Source: Sphingomonas leidyi (lineage in GTDB: Bacteria; Pseudomonadota; Alphaproteobacteria; Sphingomonadales; Sphingomonadaceae). Taken from it: 64,000 bases of DNA. The notes under the pieces are model-generated. The model made no database searches. It saw only the letters and a program-made list of their open reading frames with translations, and had not been told where the DNA came from. This document shows, in pieces, positions 51,181 through 61,226 of the stretch. Numbering within the stretch: the stretch's first letter is position 1; every line of letters starts with the position of its first letter. Where the stretch lies: contig NZ_JAASQV010000001.1 in NCBI RefSeq assembly GCF_011761945.1, positions 248,001 to 312,000 on the forward strand, read 5' to 3'. The translations under genes and the position numbers were made by a program.

Positions 51181-51567
51181 GTGCGCATGTTCAAGCTGAT
51201 CCTGTCGCTGCTCCCCCTCGTCTTCATCGGGGGGCTGCTGTTCTATTTCACCGGCTTCGAAGGCTGGAACGGCGGAGATTTCACCCAGGGGCTGGGGCCG
51301 ACGATACTCGGGCTGGGCGCGATAGGGCTGCTCTTCTGCGCCCCGCTTGCTTTCCGGCTGCTCAAGCTGGTCATCACTCCGCGCGGTCCCGCGACGGCGA
51401 AGAAGGGCGATGTGGAGGAGGAGGGGTCGAGCTTCGACGCCGATGCCGCGCTCGACCGCTATCTCGCGCGCAAGGCGGCGGCCGGGGAGGCGATGCCCGA
51501 AGCGCCCACGGCCTTCCCCCGGGGCGACGCCCCGCCGCGCCCGGTGTTCGGCCGCAAGATCGGCTAG
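51181..51567 (+). CDS. small membrane protein, unknown function
   Basis: Protein of 128 residues; GTG 51181 is preferred because GGAG lies seven bases upstream (ATG 51187 is the alternative). Two membrane helices (LILSLLPLVFIGGLLFYFTGF and LGPTILGLGAIGLLFCAPLAF) are followed by a charged tail with SSFDADAALDRYLARKAA. The tail pattern is seen in other sphingomonad membrane proteins but no function is known. The GT-C-like gene follows after 10 bp. Confidence 0.7.
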   Translation: MRMFKLILSLLPLVFIGGLLFYFTGFEGWNGGDFTQGLGPTILGLGAIGLLFCAPLAFRLLKLVITPRGPATAKKGDVEEEGSSFDADAALDRYLARKAAAGEAMPEAPTAFPRGDAPPRPVFGRKIG

Positions 51568-51577
51568 GAGCCCTGCG

Positions 51578-52993
51578 TTGAGGCGCGTGTCGCCCGCGGC
51601 CCGGGCGGCGCTCGCCGCTTTGCTGCTCTGCCTCGCCATGCTCGCGCTGTTCTGGCCGGGCGTCGCGATGTTCGACACGCTCAACCAATATGCCCAGCTG
51701 CGCTCCGGCAGCTATGACGACTGGCACCCGCCGGTGATGGCGCGGCTCTGGGCGCTGTTCCATGCGGCGGGCTGGCACGGCCAGGCGCCGATGTTCCTGA
51801 TCCAGATGCTGCTCTGCTGGATCGGCCTGGGCCTGTTCGCGGCGGCGCTGGCCCGGCAGGGCGCGCGGATCGCGGCGATCGCGGTGCTGCTGCTCGGCAT
51901 CTGGCCGCCGATCGCCGGCTGGCAGGTGATGGTGCTGAAGGACGCGCAGATGGCAGGCGCGCTGCTCGCCGCCACCGGCCTCGCCGCCTGGTGGCGGCTG
52001 CAGGACCGGCCGCTGCCGCGCTGGGCGGTGCTGCTCGTCGGCCTGTTGCTGCTCTATGCGACGCTGGTCCGCATCAACGCGGTGTTCGCCACCGTGCCGC
52101 TCGCTTTCGGGCTGTTGGGGGCGGGGACGTGGCGGCGCCCGGTGCGGCGCGGGGCGATGATGCTGGCGGCAATGGTCGCGGTGCTCGCGGCGCTGCCGCT
52201 GGTCAATCACGGGCTGCTGCGCGCCGGCGCCAGCGAGGTCGGACGGGCGCTGCCGACCTATGATCTGGCCGGCATCGCGCATCATGCCGGCCCGGAGGCG
52301 GTGCCGGTGCTGCCGGCAGAGGTGTGGCGCGCGGCCGAGGCGGAGCGGTGCATCCGGCCCATCCTCTGGGATCCGCTCGGCGATCGCTGCGACTTTGTGG
52401 CGGAGGGGCTTGCGATCACTGCGCCGGGCCGCAAGCTCACCGAAGCCTGGCTGCTGACGATCGCGCGCCATCCGGTCGCCTATGCCGAGCATCGGCTGGC
52501 GCATTGGAATGCGACGATGCGCTGGCTGGTCCCCTGGCGCTATCCGCTGGCTGCGCCCCAATGGGATTCGGAGCCCAACATGCTGGGGATTGGCTCGCCG
52601 TCGCCACGAAGCGAACCGTTCCAGCAGCTTGCGGGGATGCTCGCCGAGAGTCCGCTCGGCGCGCCGATATTGTGGCTGACCGCGGCGCTCGCGGTGCTGG
52701 CGCTGGCCTGGCGGCACGACGGCTCGCGCAGCCGGCTCGCGGTCACGCTCGCGCTGTCCGCGGTGCTGACCGAGCTGGCGTTCCTGGTGATCAGCGTCGC
52801 CGCCGACTATCGCTACCATCTGTGGGCGATGCTCGCGACCGGGCTGGCCGCTGCGCTGGTGGCGGGCACGCCCATGCCGCGGCGCGGCCGGCGGATCGCG
52901 CTCGCGGCATTGCTGCTGATCGGAGCGACGAGCTTCGCGGCGCGGATCGCGCTGCCACCTGTCGGAGAAACTTACACCGATGCGGCCGGATAA
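51578..52993 (+). CDS. polytopic membrane protein, GT-C glycosyltransferase-like
   Basis: Protein of 471 residues, starting at TTG 51578 with AGGAG seven bases upstream (GTG 51587 possible). About ten to twelve membrane helices. The first outside loop carries MFDTLNQYAQLRSGSYDDWHPPVMARLW, where the acidic residues and HPP segment resemble the catalytic loop of GT-C enzymes using polyprenyl-phosphate sugars. Assignment to that class is by pattern; the sugar and acceptor are unknown. In tandem with the small membrane protein before it. Confidence 0.7.
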   Translation: MRRVSPAARAALAALLLCLAMLALFWPGVAMFDTLNQYAQLRSGSYDDWHPPVMARLWALFHAAGWHGQAPMFLIQMLLCWIGLGLFAAALARQGARIAAIAVLLLGIWPPIAGWQVMVLKDAQMAGALLAATGLAAWWRLQDRPLPRWAVLLVGLLLLYATLVRINAVFATVPLAFGLLGAGTWRRPVRRGAMMLAAMVAVLAALPLVNHGLLRAGASEVGRALPTYDLAGIAHHAGPEAVPVLPAEVWRAAEAERCIRPILWDPLGDRCDFVAEGLAITAPGRKLTEAWLLTIARHPVAYAEHRLAHWNATMRWLVPWRYPLAAPQWDSEPNMLGIGSPSPRSEPFQQLAGMLAESPLGAPILWLTAALAVLALAWRHDGSRSRLAVTLALSAVLTELAFLVISVAADYRYHLWAMLATGLAAALVAGTPMPRRGRRIALAALLLIGATSFAARIALPPVGETYTDAAG

Positions 52994-53036
52994 ATCCGCC
53001 GCTACGGGAAACCCCTGATAGGGGGAACCGTTACGC

Positions 53037-53411
53037 ATGGGTAACATGACGTTAACGGAGAGACGGGTGGCCCAACGCGACGACCATGAGGAGATCCGGC
53101 GCAAGTTTCACGAAGTGGTGAACATGGCGCCGGAAGAGATCGAGGACTGGCTGGAGACCGCGGAGAGCCGCAAGGTCGGCCTCAAGCGGGATGGCGGGGA
53201 GAGCGTGGGCCATGCCTCTGGCCGCCGGATCGTCGGCATCCTGCGGACGCCGGAGGAGGATCTCGACGGCGGCGACTATGCGCACATGCGCAAGGTGGTC
53301 GGCTTCGTCGCCCGCCACCGCGCGCAGGGGCCGCACGAGGAGTATCGGATTCCCACTTCGCGCTGGCGCTACTCGCTGATGAACTGGGGGCATGATCCGC
53401 TGAAGGCGTGA
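53037..53411 (+). CDS. DUF3140 family protein
   Basis: Protein of 124 residues closely matching DUF3140: RRKFHEVVNMAPEEIEDWLETAESRKVGLKRDGGESVGHASGRRIVGIL and YAHMRKVVGFVARHRAQGP, ending TSRWRYSLMNWGHDPLK. The family is soluble and helical, and no role is established. An ATG three codons in (MTLTERR) could be the true start. It stands alone, convergent with the GFA gene. Confidence 0.9.
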   Translation: MGNMTLTERRVAQRDDHEEIRRKFHEVVNMAPEEIEDWLETAESRKVGLKRDGGESVGHASGRRIVGILRTPEEDLDGGDYAHMRKVVGFVARHRAQGPHEEYRIPTSRWRYSLMNWGHDPLKA

Positions 53412-53428
53412 TATCCCCGCTCGGGCCG

Positions 53429-53884
53429 TCAGCTCCGCCGGGCATATTCCCCGGTCAGCGTCTCCCAGTCGTTCCAGTCGGGATCGCCCGGATAGCTGTG
53501 CACCGCACCGGTCTCGACCCAGGGGAGCTTCTCGCCGGCCCAGGTCTCCAGGAACGGCGGCCGGTCGTCGGGCGCGTCGAGCATCGTCGTGCGGACATTG
53601 ACGAACCAGTCGATCCCTTCGGCCCGGGTGAAGACCCAGCTCTTGCAGCGATCGCAGTGATAGTGATGGGCGACGGGGCCGTGCAGCCCGCCGATCACCG
53701 GCTCGCCCCGGAGCAGTTCGAAGGCAGCGGTGGGCATGGTCAGCGTGAGCGAGAAGGCGCTGCCGGTCATCTTCTGGCAGCCGGTGCAGTGGCAGGCGCT
53801 GGTCAGCATCGGCGCGCCGGTCAGGCGGAAGCGCAGTTCGCCGCAGCGGCAGCCGCCGTCATGTGCCTGGGTCCAGTCGGTCAT
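53429..53884 (-). CDS. GFA family zinc-binding protein (glutathione-dependent formaldehyde-activating enzyme-like)
   Basis: Protein of 151 residues from ATG 53884. The family cysteines that bind two zinc ions are present: GGCRCGELRFRLTG, SACHCTGCQKMTGSAFSL and YHCDRCKSWVF. The namesake Gfa speeds formation of S-hydroxymethylglutathione, but most family members have no tested function. The gene is divergent from the DUF4142 lipoprotein by about 97 bp. Confidence 0.92.
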   Translation of the reverse strand: MTDWTQAHDGGCRCGELRFRLTGAPMLTSACHCTGCQKMTGSAFSLTLTMPTAAFELLRGEPVIGGLHGPVAHHYHCDRCKSWVFTRAEGIDWFVNVRTTMLDAPDDRPPFLETWAGEKLPWVETGAVHSYPGDPDWNDWETLTGEYARRS

Positions 53885-53980
53885 TCGGTATCTCCCTCGG
53901 TTCGCCGCGTCGCGCCGCGATAGCCGGAACGGCGCCCGCATGCTCGCGTTCCTTTTCCTGAAAACAGGAGGAATGCCTGG

Positions 53981-54553
53981 ATGGACAGATACTTCTTCGC
54001 GCTCGGTCTGGGGCCGGCCTTCGCACTGGGCGCCTGTGGCGGCAGCGAGCCGATCACCACGGTCGACAATATCGTCGCCCCCGACACGATCCTCCCTGGA
54101 AACGGCGCGAACGTTGCGGCTGGCGCGGTAGCGACGACCGGCCAGGCCTTCGCCGACACGGTCGGCGCGAGCAACGCCTATGGGATGGAAGCGGGCAAGC
54201 TTGCCCGGCAAAAGGCGACCGCGCCTGCGCTCAGGGATCTTGGCGGAGCAATGGTGCGGGCGTGCGCCGAATCGACTGCCGGCCTGGGGGCCGCGGGCGC
54301 GAGGGCGCGGCCGGCGATCGTTCCCGATCCCAGGCCGAGCGCCGAGCAGGCCGCGGACCTGGAGACGCTGCGCCAGGCGACGGGCGCGGACTTCGACGCC
54401 ACCTACAAGGCGCAACAGGCGGCCGCGCAGGAGAAGGTGCTGGCGGCGGTCGAGGATTATGCCGCGAACGGCACCGTGCCGGCGCTCAGGGCCTTTGCCG
54501 CGAAGAGCGTGCCGGAAGTGCGGGCGCAGCTGGACAAGGTGAGGGGGCTATAG
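53981..54553 (+). CDS. DUF4142 lipoprotein
   Basis: Protein of 190 residues with a lipoprotein signal (lipobox LGAC at residues 16-19), so it is anchored to the envelope. The four-helix DUF4142 pattern appears as FADTVGASNAYGMEAGKLARQKATAPALRDLGGAMVRA and DFDATYKAQQAAAQEKVLAAVEDYAANGTVPALRAFAAKSVPEVRAQLDKV. The fold resembles ferritin-like helical bundles; function unknown. A shared hairpin follows. Confidence 0.87.
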   Translation: MDRYFFALGLGPAFALGACGGSEPITTVDNIVAPDTILPGNGANVAAGAVATTGQAFADTVGASNAYGMEAGKLARQKATAPALRDLGGAMVRACAESTAGLGAAGARARPAIVPDPRPSAEQAADLETLRQATGADFDATYKAQQAAAQEKVLAAVEDYAANGTVPALRAFAAKSVPEVRAQLDKVRGL

Positions 54554-54599
54554 GCGCACCTTCCCGCTTCACTCCGACGCGGGGAAGAGGAGTGCAAAA

Positions 54600-54636
54600 G
54601 GAAAGGGCGCGTTCCGCCGGGGAACGCGCCCTTTCC
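54600..54636 (-). terminator. strong terminator of the bactofilin unit (bidirectional stem)
   Basis: Perfect 16-bp stem GGAAAGGGCGCGTTCC (54600-54615) / GGAACGCGCCCTTTCC (54621-54636). On the minus strand it is followed by TTTTGC, as expected for terminating the bactofilin gene. It may also stop the convergent DUF4142 transcript. Confidence 0.85.
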
Positions 54637-54657
54637 GGTTTCGCGAGAAACCAAAGC

Positions 54658-55140
54658 CTATTCGTTCGCCGCCGCCGCAAAGGGAGAAGGCGCAGCCTCG
54701 ACCGGGCGCGGGCCCGCCGGGGCCGCTGCCGGGACGGTGCTCATGTGCTTCAGGCGCCCGTCGATATGGCCGCCATTCTCGATGGTGATGTTCTCATATT
54801 CGACATCGCCGGTGATCTTGGCCGAGCGCTCGATGGTGAGCTGGCGCACGCGCACCGTGCCTTCGATCGCGCCGGCGAGACGCGCGGTCTCGGCGGTGAC
54901 GTTGCCGAAGACCTGGCTGTCGGCGCCCTGGGCCAGGCTGCCGCAATTGACGTCGCCTTCGATGCGGCCGTCGATGTGCAGGTCCGCGCTCGCCGAAACA
55001 TTGCCGGTCACGGTCACGTCCGGACCGATCACCGAGAACATGCCGCGCTTGCCCCCGTTGCCGCTGCTCTGCTGCGGCGGTGCCGGCGGCATCGCCGGAC
55101 GTTCGTCGCGATCGCGACCACGATTATTACCGTTGAACAT
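54658..55140 (-). CDS. bactofilin (polymer-forming cytoskeletal protein)
   Basis: Protein of 160 residues. Unstructured polar N-terminus (to about 32), a central beta-helical bactofilin core (FSVIGPDVTVTGNVSASADLHIDGRIEGDVNCGSLAQG...GNVTAETARLAGAIEGTVRVRQLTIERSAKITGDVEYENITIENGGHIDGRL), and an Ala/Pro-rich tail. Bactofilins self-assemble into filaments that guide stalk growth, cell shape or polarity. The start overlaps the upstream membrane protein gene by 14 bp and has GGGAG just before it. Confidence 0.94.
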   Translation of the reverse strand: MFNGNNRGRDRDERPAMPPAPPQQSSGNGGKRGMFSVIGPDVTVTGNVSASADLHIDGRIEGDVNCGSLAQGADSQVFGNVTAETARLAGAIEGTVRVRQLTIERSAKITGDVEYENITIENGGHIDGRLKHMSTVPAAAPAGPRPVEAAPSPFAAAANE

Positions 55141-55711
55141 TCACGCTACTCCCCAATTCGGAACCCGAATCCCTGGCGATTTCCCTAGCATAATGCAGGG
55201 AAGCAGGCATCGGCGAAAAGCGCGGCCAAAAGCGGGGCACGCGTTCCAGAGAGGGATTGTCGTTCGCGGCGGGGCAGCGGGCGCGGCAACGCCATGCGGC
55301 GGCCAGCATCGTCCCGCCGGCGGCCGTCGCGGCGAGGGGGCCGGCGCCAAGCGCGGCAAGCGTGCCGGCGAGCGCCAGCACCACGGCGAATCGCTCGGCC
55401 GGCAACAGCGTGACGGCGAGCGCCGCGGGCACGAGCAGGGCGGCGGCGCCGATGTGCGGAAAGACGATCAGCGGCACGAGCGCGGCGGGTAGCGCCGCCC
55501 GCGCGGCCGGGCCGGGGGGCAGGGCGGTCAGCTGGGCGAGGTGCCAGCCGAGGAAGCCCGCGCCACCGGTGAGCGCGAGCCCGAACAGCTCCCAGGAGAG
55601 CAGGCCGGCGGGGCTGGCGAGCGCCGGGCCGAAGCCGCCCAGCAGCAGAGTCGCGGCCAGCGCGGCCAGCGCGGCGGCAAGGGGCTTGAAGCGGGGAGCG
55701 TGACGAACCAT
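55127..55711 (-). CDS. membrane protein, unknown function
   Basis: Protein of 194 residues with five or so Ala/Leu-rich membrane helices (LAAALAALAATLLLGG, FGLALTGGAGFLGWHLA, ALPAALVPLIVFPHIGAAALLVPAALAVTLL, FAVVLALAGTLAALGAG) and a polar C-terminal tail of about 45 residues. No family recognised. Its end overlaps the bactofilin start by 14 bp, suggesting translational coupling and perhaps a shared role as a membrane anchor, but this is only context. It is divergent from the str promoter. Confidence 0.7.
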   Translation of the reverse strand: MVRHAPRFKPLAAALAALAATLLLGGFGPALASPAGLLSWELFGLALTGGAGFLGWHLAQLTALPPGPAARAALPAALVPLIVFPHIGAAALLVPAALAVTLLPAERFAVVLALAGTLAALGAGPLAATAAGGTMLAAAWRCRARCPAANDNPSLERVPRFWPRFSPMPASLHYAREIARDSGSELGSSVNVQR

Positions 55712-55766
55712 CCGCCGGCTCTAGCCCGGCGGAGGTTGACGCTCTCTTATCCTCCGGCCGACTCAG

Positions 55767-55795
55767 TTGACCCGCTCGCTGCCCGTCGCTATAGG
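55767..55795 (+). promoter_or_regulatory. probable promoter of the str ribosomal operon
   Basis: TTGACC (55767-55772), a 17-bp spacer and TATAGG (55790-55795). Transcription from about 55802 would give a leader of about 176 nt before rpsL. Confidence 0.65.
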
Positions 55796-55874
55796 CGCCC
55801 CCGTTCCGCGAGGGGCCGGTATTCCGGCGCATATCCCGCGCGGGGCAAGAGCTGAACGTTGCTGGAGACGCAAT

Positions 55875-55907
55875 GGCCCGGGGGGTCAAGGACACCCGGG
55901 GCCTTTT
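55875..55907 (+). promoter_or_regulatory. attenuator-like hairpin in the rpsL leader
   Basis: GGCCC(GGG) pairs with (CCC)GGGGCC (3' arm ending 55903), and TTTT follows. It lies 70 bp before rpsL, so a terminator here would have to be bypassed to express the operon. Confidence 0.45.
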
Positions 55908-55977
55908 CGTATTTCTCGTACCAGGGTTCCAGCAAAGTAACCGCCGGCCATGCCGGTAACATAAGGTGAAGGGCTTC

Positions 55978-56349
55978 ATGCCGACGATCAACCAGCTGGT
56001 CCGCAAGGGCCGCGAACTGCAGAAGACCAAGTCGAAGGTCCCTGCGATGGAGCAGAACCCGCAGAAGCGCGGCGTCTGCACCCGCGTCTACACGACGACT
56101 CCGAAGAAGCCGAACTCGGCGCTCCGCAAGGTTGCCAAGGTCCGCCTGACCAACCAGCGCGAAGTCATCTCGTACATCCCGGGCGAAGGCCACAACCTGC
56201 AGGAGCACTCGGTGGTGCTGATCCGCGGCGGCCGTGTGCGCGACCTTCCGGGCGTGCGCTATCACGTCCTGCGCGGCGTGCTCGATACCCAGGGTGTCAA
56301 GGACCGTCGCCAGTCGCGTTCGAAGTACGGCGCCAAGCGTCCGAAGTAA
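55978..56349 (+). CDS. rpsL: 30S ribosomal protein S12 (with Arg88)
   Basis: Protein of 123 residues from the ATG at 55978 ([11 protein letters not shown]). Conserved throughout, including [11 protein letters not shown] with Lys43, and [13 protein letters not shown]. Position 88, lysine in E. coli S12, is arginine here (codon at 56239-56241). Lys88 to Arg is a classical streptomycin-resistance change, so the organism may be naturally resistant. First gene of the str operon (rpsL-rpsG-fusA-tuf), about 176 nt from a probable promoter. Confidence 0.98.
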   Translation: MPTINQLVRKGRELQKTKSKVPAMEQNPQKRGVCTRVYTTTPKKPNSALRKVAKVRLTNQREVISYIPGEGHNLQEHSVVLIRGGRVRDLPGVRYHVLRGVLDTQGVKDRRQSRSKYGAKRPK

Positions 56350-56412
56350 TCACAGCCATAGTAAGCCCCGGACGGGTTCCGGATCGGCTGAAGTTTGTAA
56401 AGGAAGTTTCAG

Positions 56413-56883
56413 ATGGCTCGTCGTCGTCGCCCCGAAAAGCGGGAAATCCTGCCGGACCCCAAGTTCGGTGACATTGTTCTTTCGAAGTTCATGAACTCGG
56501 TGATGCTGGACGGCAAGAAGTCCGTCGCCGAGGGCATCGTCTATTCGGCCCTGGAAACCGTCGAGACCCGCGCCAAGCGCGATCCGATCGGCGTGTTCCA
56601 TGACGCGCTGAACAACATCAAGCCGGGCATCGAGGTCCGCAGCCGCCGCGTCGGCGGTGCGACCTATCAGGTGCCGGTGGAAGTCCGTCCGGAGCGTGCC
56701 CAGGCGCTCGCGATCCGCTGGCTGATCTCGTCGGCCCGCAACCGCAGCGAGAACACCATGTCGGCCCGCCTCTCGGGCGAGCTGCTCGACGCTTCGAACA
56801 ACCGCGGCAACGCAGTGAAGAAGCGCGAAGACACCCACCGTATGGCCGAGGCGAACCGCGCCTTCAGCCACTACCGCTGGTAA
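56413..56883 (+). CDS. rpsG: 30S ribosomal protein S7
   Basis: Protein of 156 residues, normal for alphaproteobacteria ([20 protein letters not shown]). Primary binder of the 3' domain of 16S rRNA and, in E. coli, translational repressor of the str operon. It follows rpsL by 63 bp. Two hairpins lie in the spacer to fusA. Confidence 0.98.
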   Translation: MARRRRPEKREILPDPKFGDIVLSKFMNSVMLDGKKSVAEGIVYSALETVETRAKRDPIGVFHDALNNIKPGIEVRSRRVGGATYQVPVEVRPERAQALAIRWLISSARNRSENTMSARLSGELLDASNNRGNAVKKREDTHRMAEANRAFSHYRW

Positions 56884-56890
56884 GTCTTTC

Positions 56891-56921
56891 TCCAGCGCCG
56901 GCACGTCTGGCGCTGGAAATT
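56891..56921 (+). terminator. first hairpin of the rpsG-fusA spacer
   Basis: 9-bp stem TCCAGCGCC / GGCGCTGGA, loop of nine bases, then AATTTTCG. Terminator or processing-site hairpin directly after rpsG; presumably partial, since fusA is downstream in the same operon. Confidence 0.6.
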
Positions 56922-56937
56922 TTCGTTCCTACATATC

Positions 56938-56962
56938 GGGGAGCCGGATCGTCCGGCTCCCC
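56938..56962 (+). promoter_or_regulatory. second hairpin of the rpsG-fusA spacer
   Basis: 11-bp stem GGGGAGCCGGA / TCCGGCTCCCC with a TCG loop, ending 22 bases before fusA and just before its AAGGAA ribosome site. No T-tract; it may protect the 5' end of processed fusA mRNA or act in S7 control. Confidence 0.5.
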
Positions 56963-56984
56963 ACATCCTTAAGGAAACCAGGTC

Positions 56985-59078
<2,094 letters not shown>

Positions 59079-59159
59079 CCAGGAATCAGCCGCTATGGGG
59101 CTCGCCTTCCGGCGAATCCCCTGGCGGCGCGGAAACAGAGATCAGAAGGTAGGAAAACA

Positions 59160-60356
59160 ATGGCGAAGGCAAAGTTTGAGCGGAACAAGCCGCACCTCAA
59201 CATCGGCACCATCGGCCACGTCGACCATGGCAAGACGTCGCTGACCGCCGCGATCACCAAGGTTCTGGCCGAGAACGTCGCGGGTAACGCCGCCGTCGAC
59301 TTCGCCAACATCGACAAGGCTCCGGAAGAGCGCGAGCGCGGCATCACCATCTCGACCGCGCACGTCGAGTATGAGACCGACAAGCGTCACTATGCGCACG
59401 TCGACTGCCCGGGCCACGCCGACTATGTGAAGAACATGATCACCGGCGCCGCGCAGATGGACGGCGCGATCCTCGTGGTCGCCGCCACCGACGGCCCGAT
59501 GCCGCAGACCAAGGAGCACATCCTGCTCGCCCGTCAGGTCGGCGTGCCCACCATGGTCGTGTTCCTGAACAAGGTCGACCTGGTCGACGACGAGGAAATC
59601 CTCGAGCTCGTCGAGATGGAGATCCGCGAAGAGCTGTCGCGTCGCGAGTTCGACGGCGACAATATTCCGATCATCCGTGGTTCGGCCACCGCCGCGCTCT
59701 CGGGCTCGGACGACAAGCTCGGCAAGGACGCGATCCTGGCCCTCATGGCCGCCGTCGACGAGTCGATCCCGCAGCCGGATCGTCCGCTCGACAAGCCGTT
59801 CATGATGCCGATCGAAGACGTGTTCTCGATCTCGGGCCGCGGCACCGTGGTGACCGGCCGCGTCGAGACCGGCGTCGTCAAGGTGGGCGAGGAAGTCGAG
59901 ATCGTCGGCATCCAGGAGAACGTCCGCAAGACCACCGTCACGGGCGTCGAAATGTTCCGCAAGCTGCTCGACCAGGGCGAGGCCGGCGACAACATCGGCG
60001 CGCTGATCCGCGGCGTGGGCCGTGACGAAGTCGAGCGTGGCCAGGTTCTGGCCAAGCCGGGTTCGATCAAGCCGCACACCGACTTCAAGTCGGAAGTGTA
60101 CGTGCTGTCGAAGGACGAGGGTGGCCGTCACACGCCGTTCTTCGCCAACTATCGTCCGCAGTTCTACTTCCGCACCACCGACGTGACCGGCACGATCGAG
60201 CTGCCGGAAGGCACCGAGATGGTGATGCCGGGCGACAACGTCGCGCTGGGCATCAAGCTCATCGCGCCGATCGCCATGGACGTGGGTCAGCGCTTCACGA
60301 TCCGCGAAGGCGGCCGCACCGTGGGTGCCGGCGTCGTCGCCGAGATCCAGAAGTAA
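59160..60356 (+). CDS. tuf: elongation factor Tu
   Basis: Protein of 398 residues ([32 protein letters not shown]). G motifs [21 protein letters not shown] and NKVDLVDD are intact; the C-terminal barrels are complete to EIQK. Delivers aminoacyl-tRNA to the ribosome. Last gene of the str operon; a stem with an A-rich loop follows before rpsJ. Confidence 0.98.
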   Translation: MAKAKFERNKPHLNIGTIGHVDHGKTSLTAAITKVLAENVAGNAAVDFANIDKAPEERERGITISTAHVEYETDKRHYAHVDCPGHADYVKNMITGAAQMDGAILVVAATDGPMPQTKEHILLARQVGVPTMVVFLNKVDLVDDEEILELVEMEIREELSRREFDGDNIPIIRGSATAALSGSDDKLGKDAILALMAAVDESIPQPDRPLDKPFMMPIEDVFSISGRGTVVTGRVETGVVKVGEEVEIVGIQENVRKTTVTGVEMFRKLLDQGEAGDNIGALIRGVGRDEVERGQVLAKPGSIKPHTDFKSEVYVLSKDEGGRHTPFFANYRPQFYFRTTDVTGTIELPEGTEMVMPGDNVALGIKLIAPIAMDVGQRFTIREGGRTVGAGVVAEIQK

Positions 60357-60396
60357 GCTTGGGCACACGCCGCAAGGCTTGAACTGAGTAAAGCAG

Positions 60397-60439
60397 CCGC
60401 CCGGCGCTCTCAAAAAAGAGTGTCGGGCGGTTGCCTTTT
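60397..60439 (+). terminator. terminator-like hairpin between tuf and rpsJ
   Basis: CCGCCCG (60397-60403) and CGGGCGG (60424-60430) enclose GCGCTCTCAAAAAAGAGTGT, which can extend the stem around an A6 loop, and TTGCCTTTT follows. It probably separates the str transcript from the S10 genes partly or wholly. Confidence 0.6.
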
Positions 60440-60528
60440 AATGAGGGCCGCTGTAAGGGCGCGCCTTCGGTTTTGGGTACAGCATAGAAGTCCGGCAACG
60501 GGCTCCGCTCTTTCGCATTGGTAGGGAC

Positions 60529-60840
60529 ATGGAAACGCAGAATATCCGTATTCGCCTGAAGGCGTTCGATCATCGAGTGCTCGACCAGGCGACCGGCGAC
60601 ATCGCCGACACTGCGCGCCGCACCGGCGCTCTCATCCGTGGCCCGATCCCGCTTCCGACGAAGATCGAGAAGTTCACGGTCAACCGTGGCCCCCACATCG
60701 ACAAGAAGTCGCGCGAGCAGTTCGAAGTGCGCACCTACAAGCGCATGCTCGACATCGTGCAGCCGACTCCGCAGACCGTGGACGCGCTGATGAAGCTCGA
60801 CCTGGCTGCCGGCGTCGACGTCGAGATCAAGCTGGCCTGA
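60529..60840 (+). CDS. rpsJ: 30S ribosomal protein S10
   Basis: Protein of 103 residues ([34 protein letters not shown]). S10 also works as NusE in antitermination. It is the first gene of the S10 cluster but, unusually, is followed by a hairpin and about 390 bp before rplC. Confidence 0.98.
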   Translation: METQNIRIRLKAFDHRVLDQATGDIADTARRTGALIRGPIPLPTKIEKFTVNRGPHIDKKSREQFEVRTYKRMLDIVQPTPQTVDALMKLDLAAGVDVEIKLA

Positions 60841-60847
60841 GCCAGTT

Positions 60848-60874
60848 GAAGCCCCTGCGAAAGCGGGGGCTTTC
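60848..60874 (+). terminator. hairpin after rpsJ
   Basis: GAAGCCCCTGC-GAAA-GCGGGGGCTTTC forms a stem of about 11 bp with a GNRA tetraloop, followed by TCC. The T-tract is poor; it may be a terminator, attenuator or processing site. Confidence 0.5.
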
Positions 60875-61226
60875 TCCTTCCGCCGCATTCCCGCAGAGGA
60901 ATGCAGGTGAAGGGGTGGACAGGGAAGCGCTGCTGACGTAAAGGCGCGCCTCCACACGAGATTCGCGATTCCCTTTTGAGGGATTCGCCGGTTCCTCCAC
61001 CGGATCGATCCCGATCCGAAGCAAGGAACCCGGAGGGCGCCAAGCGCGCGCTCACATCGCGATAGGGATACCGCCGGCCTCTTCGGAGAACCGGGCCTGC
61101 GTCCCCCGTCGCCTCTTCCTTCGGGGAGGGGTTCAGCCCGGACGGGGGCTCGCATCATATTTTCGGGCTGAGGCACGCACCCGCGGGAATTCCCCCTCGG
61201 GTGCCTATGCATAGGAGCAACTGGTC
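60875..61226 (+). other. 352-bp spacer/leader between rpsJ and rplC
   Basis: No gene is seen. The stretch holds several GC-rich stem-forming pairs and ends with a hairpin at 61177-61204 directly before the rplC ribosome site. It may be a long mRNA leader with its own promoter. Confidence 0.5.
61177..61204 (+). promoter_or_regulatory. hairpin in the rplC leader
   Basis: Outer stem GCACCCG (61177-61183) / CGGGTGC (61198-61204) around an inner GGGAATTCCC palindrome, then TATGCATAGGAG and the rplC ATG. A ribosomal-protein binding site for feedback is possible. Confidence 0.45.
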
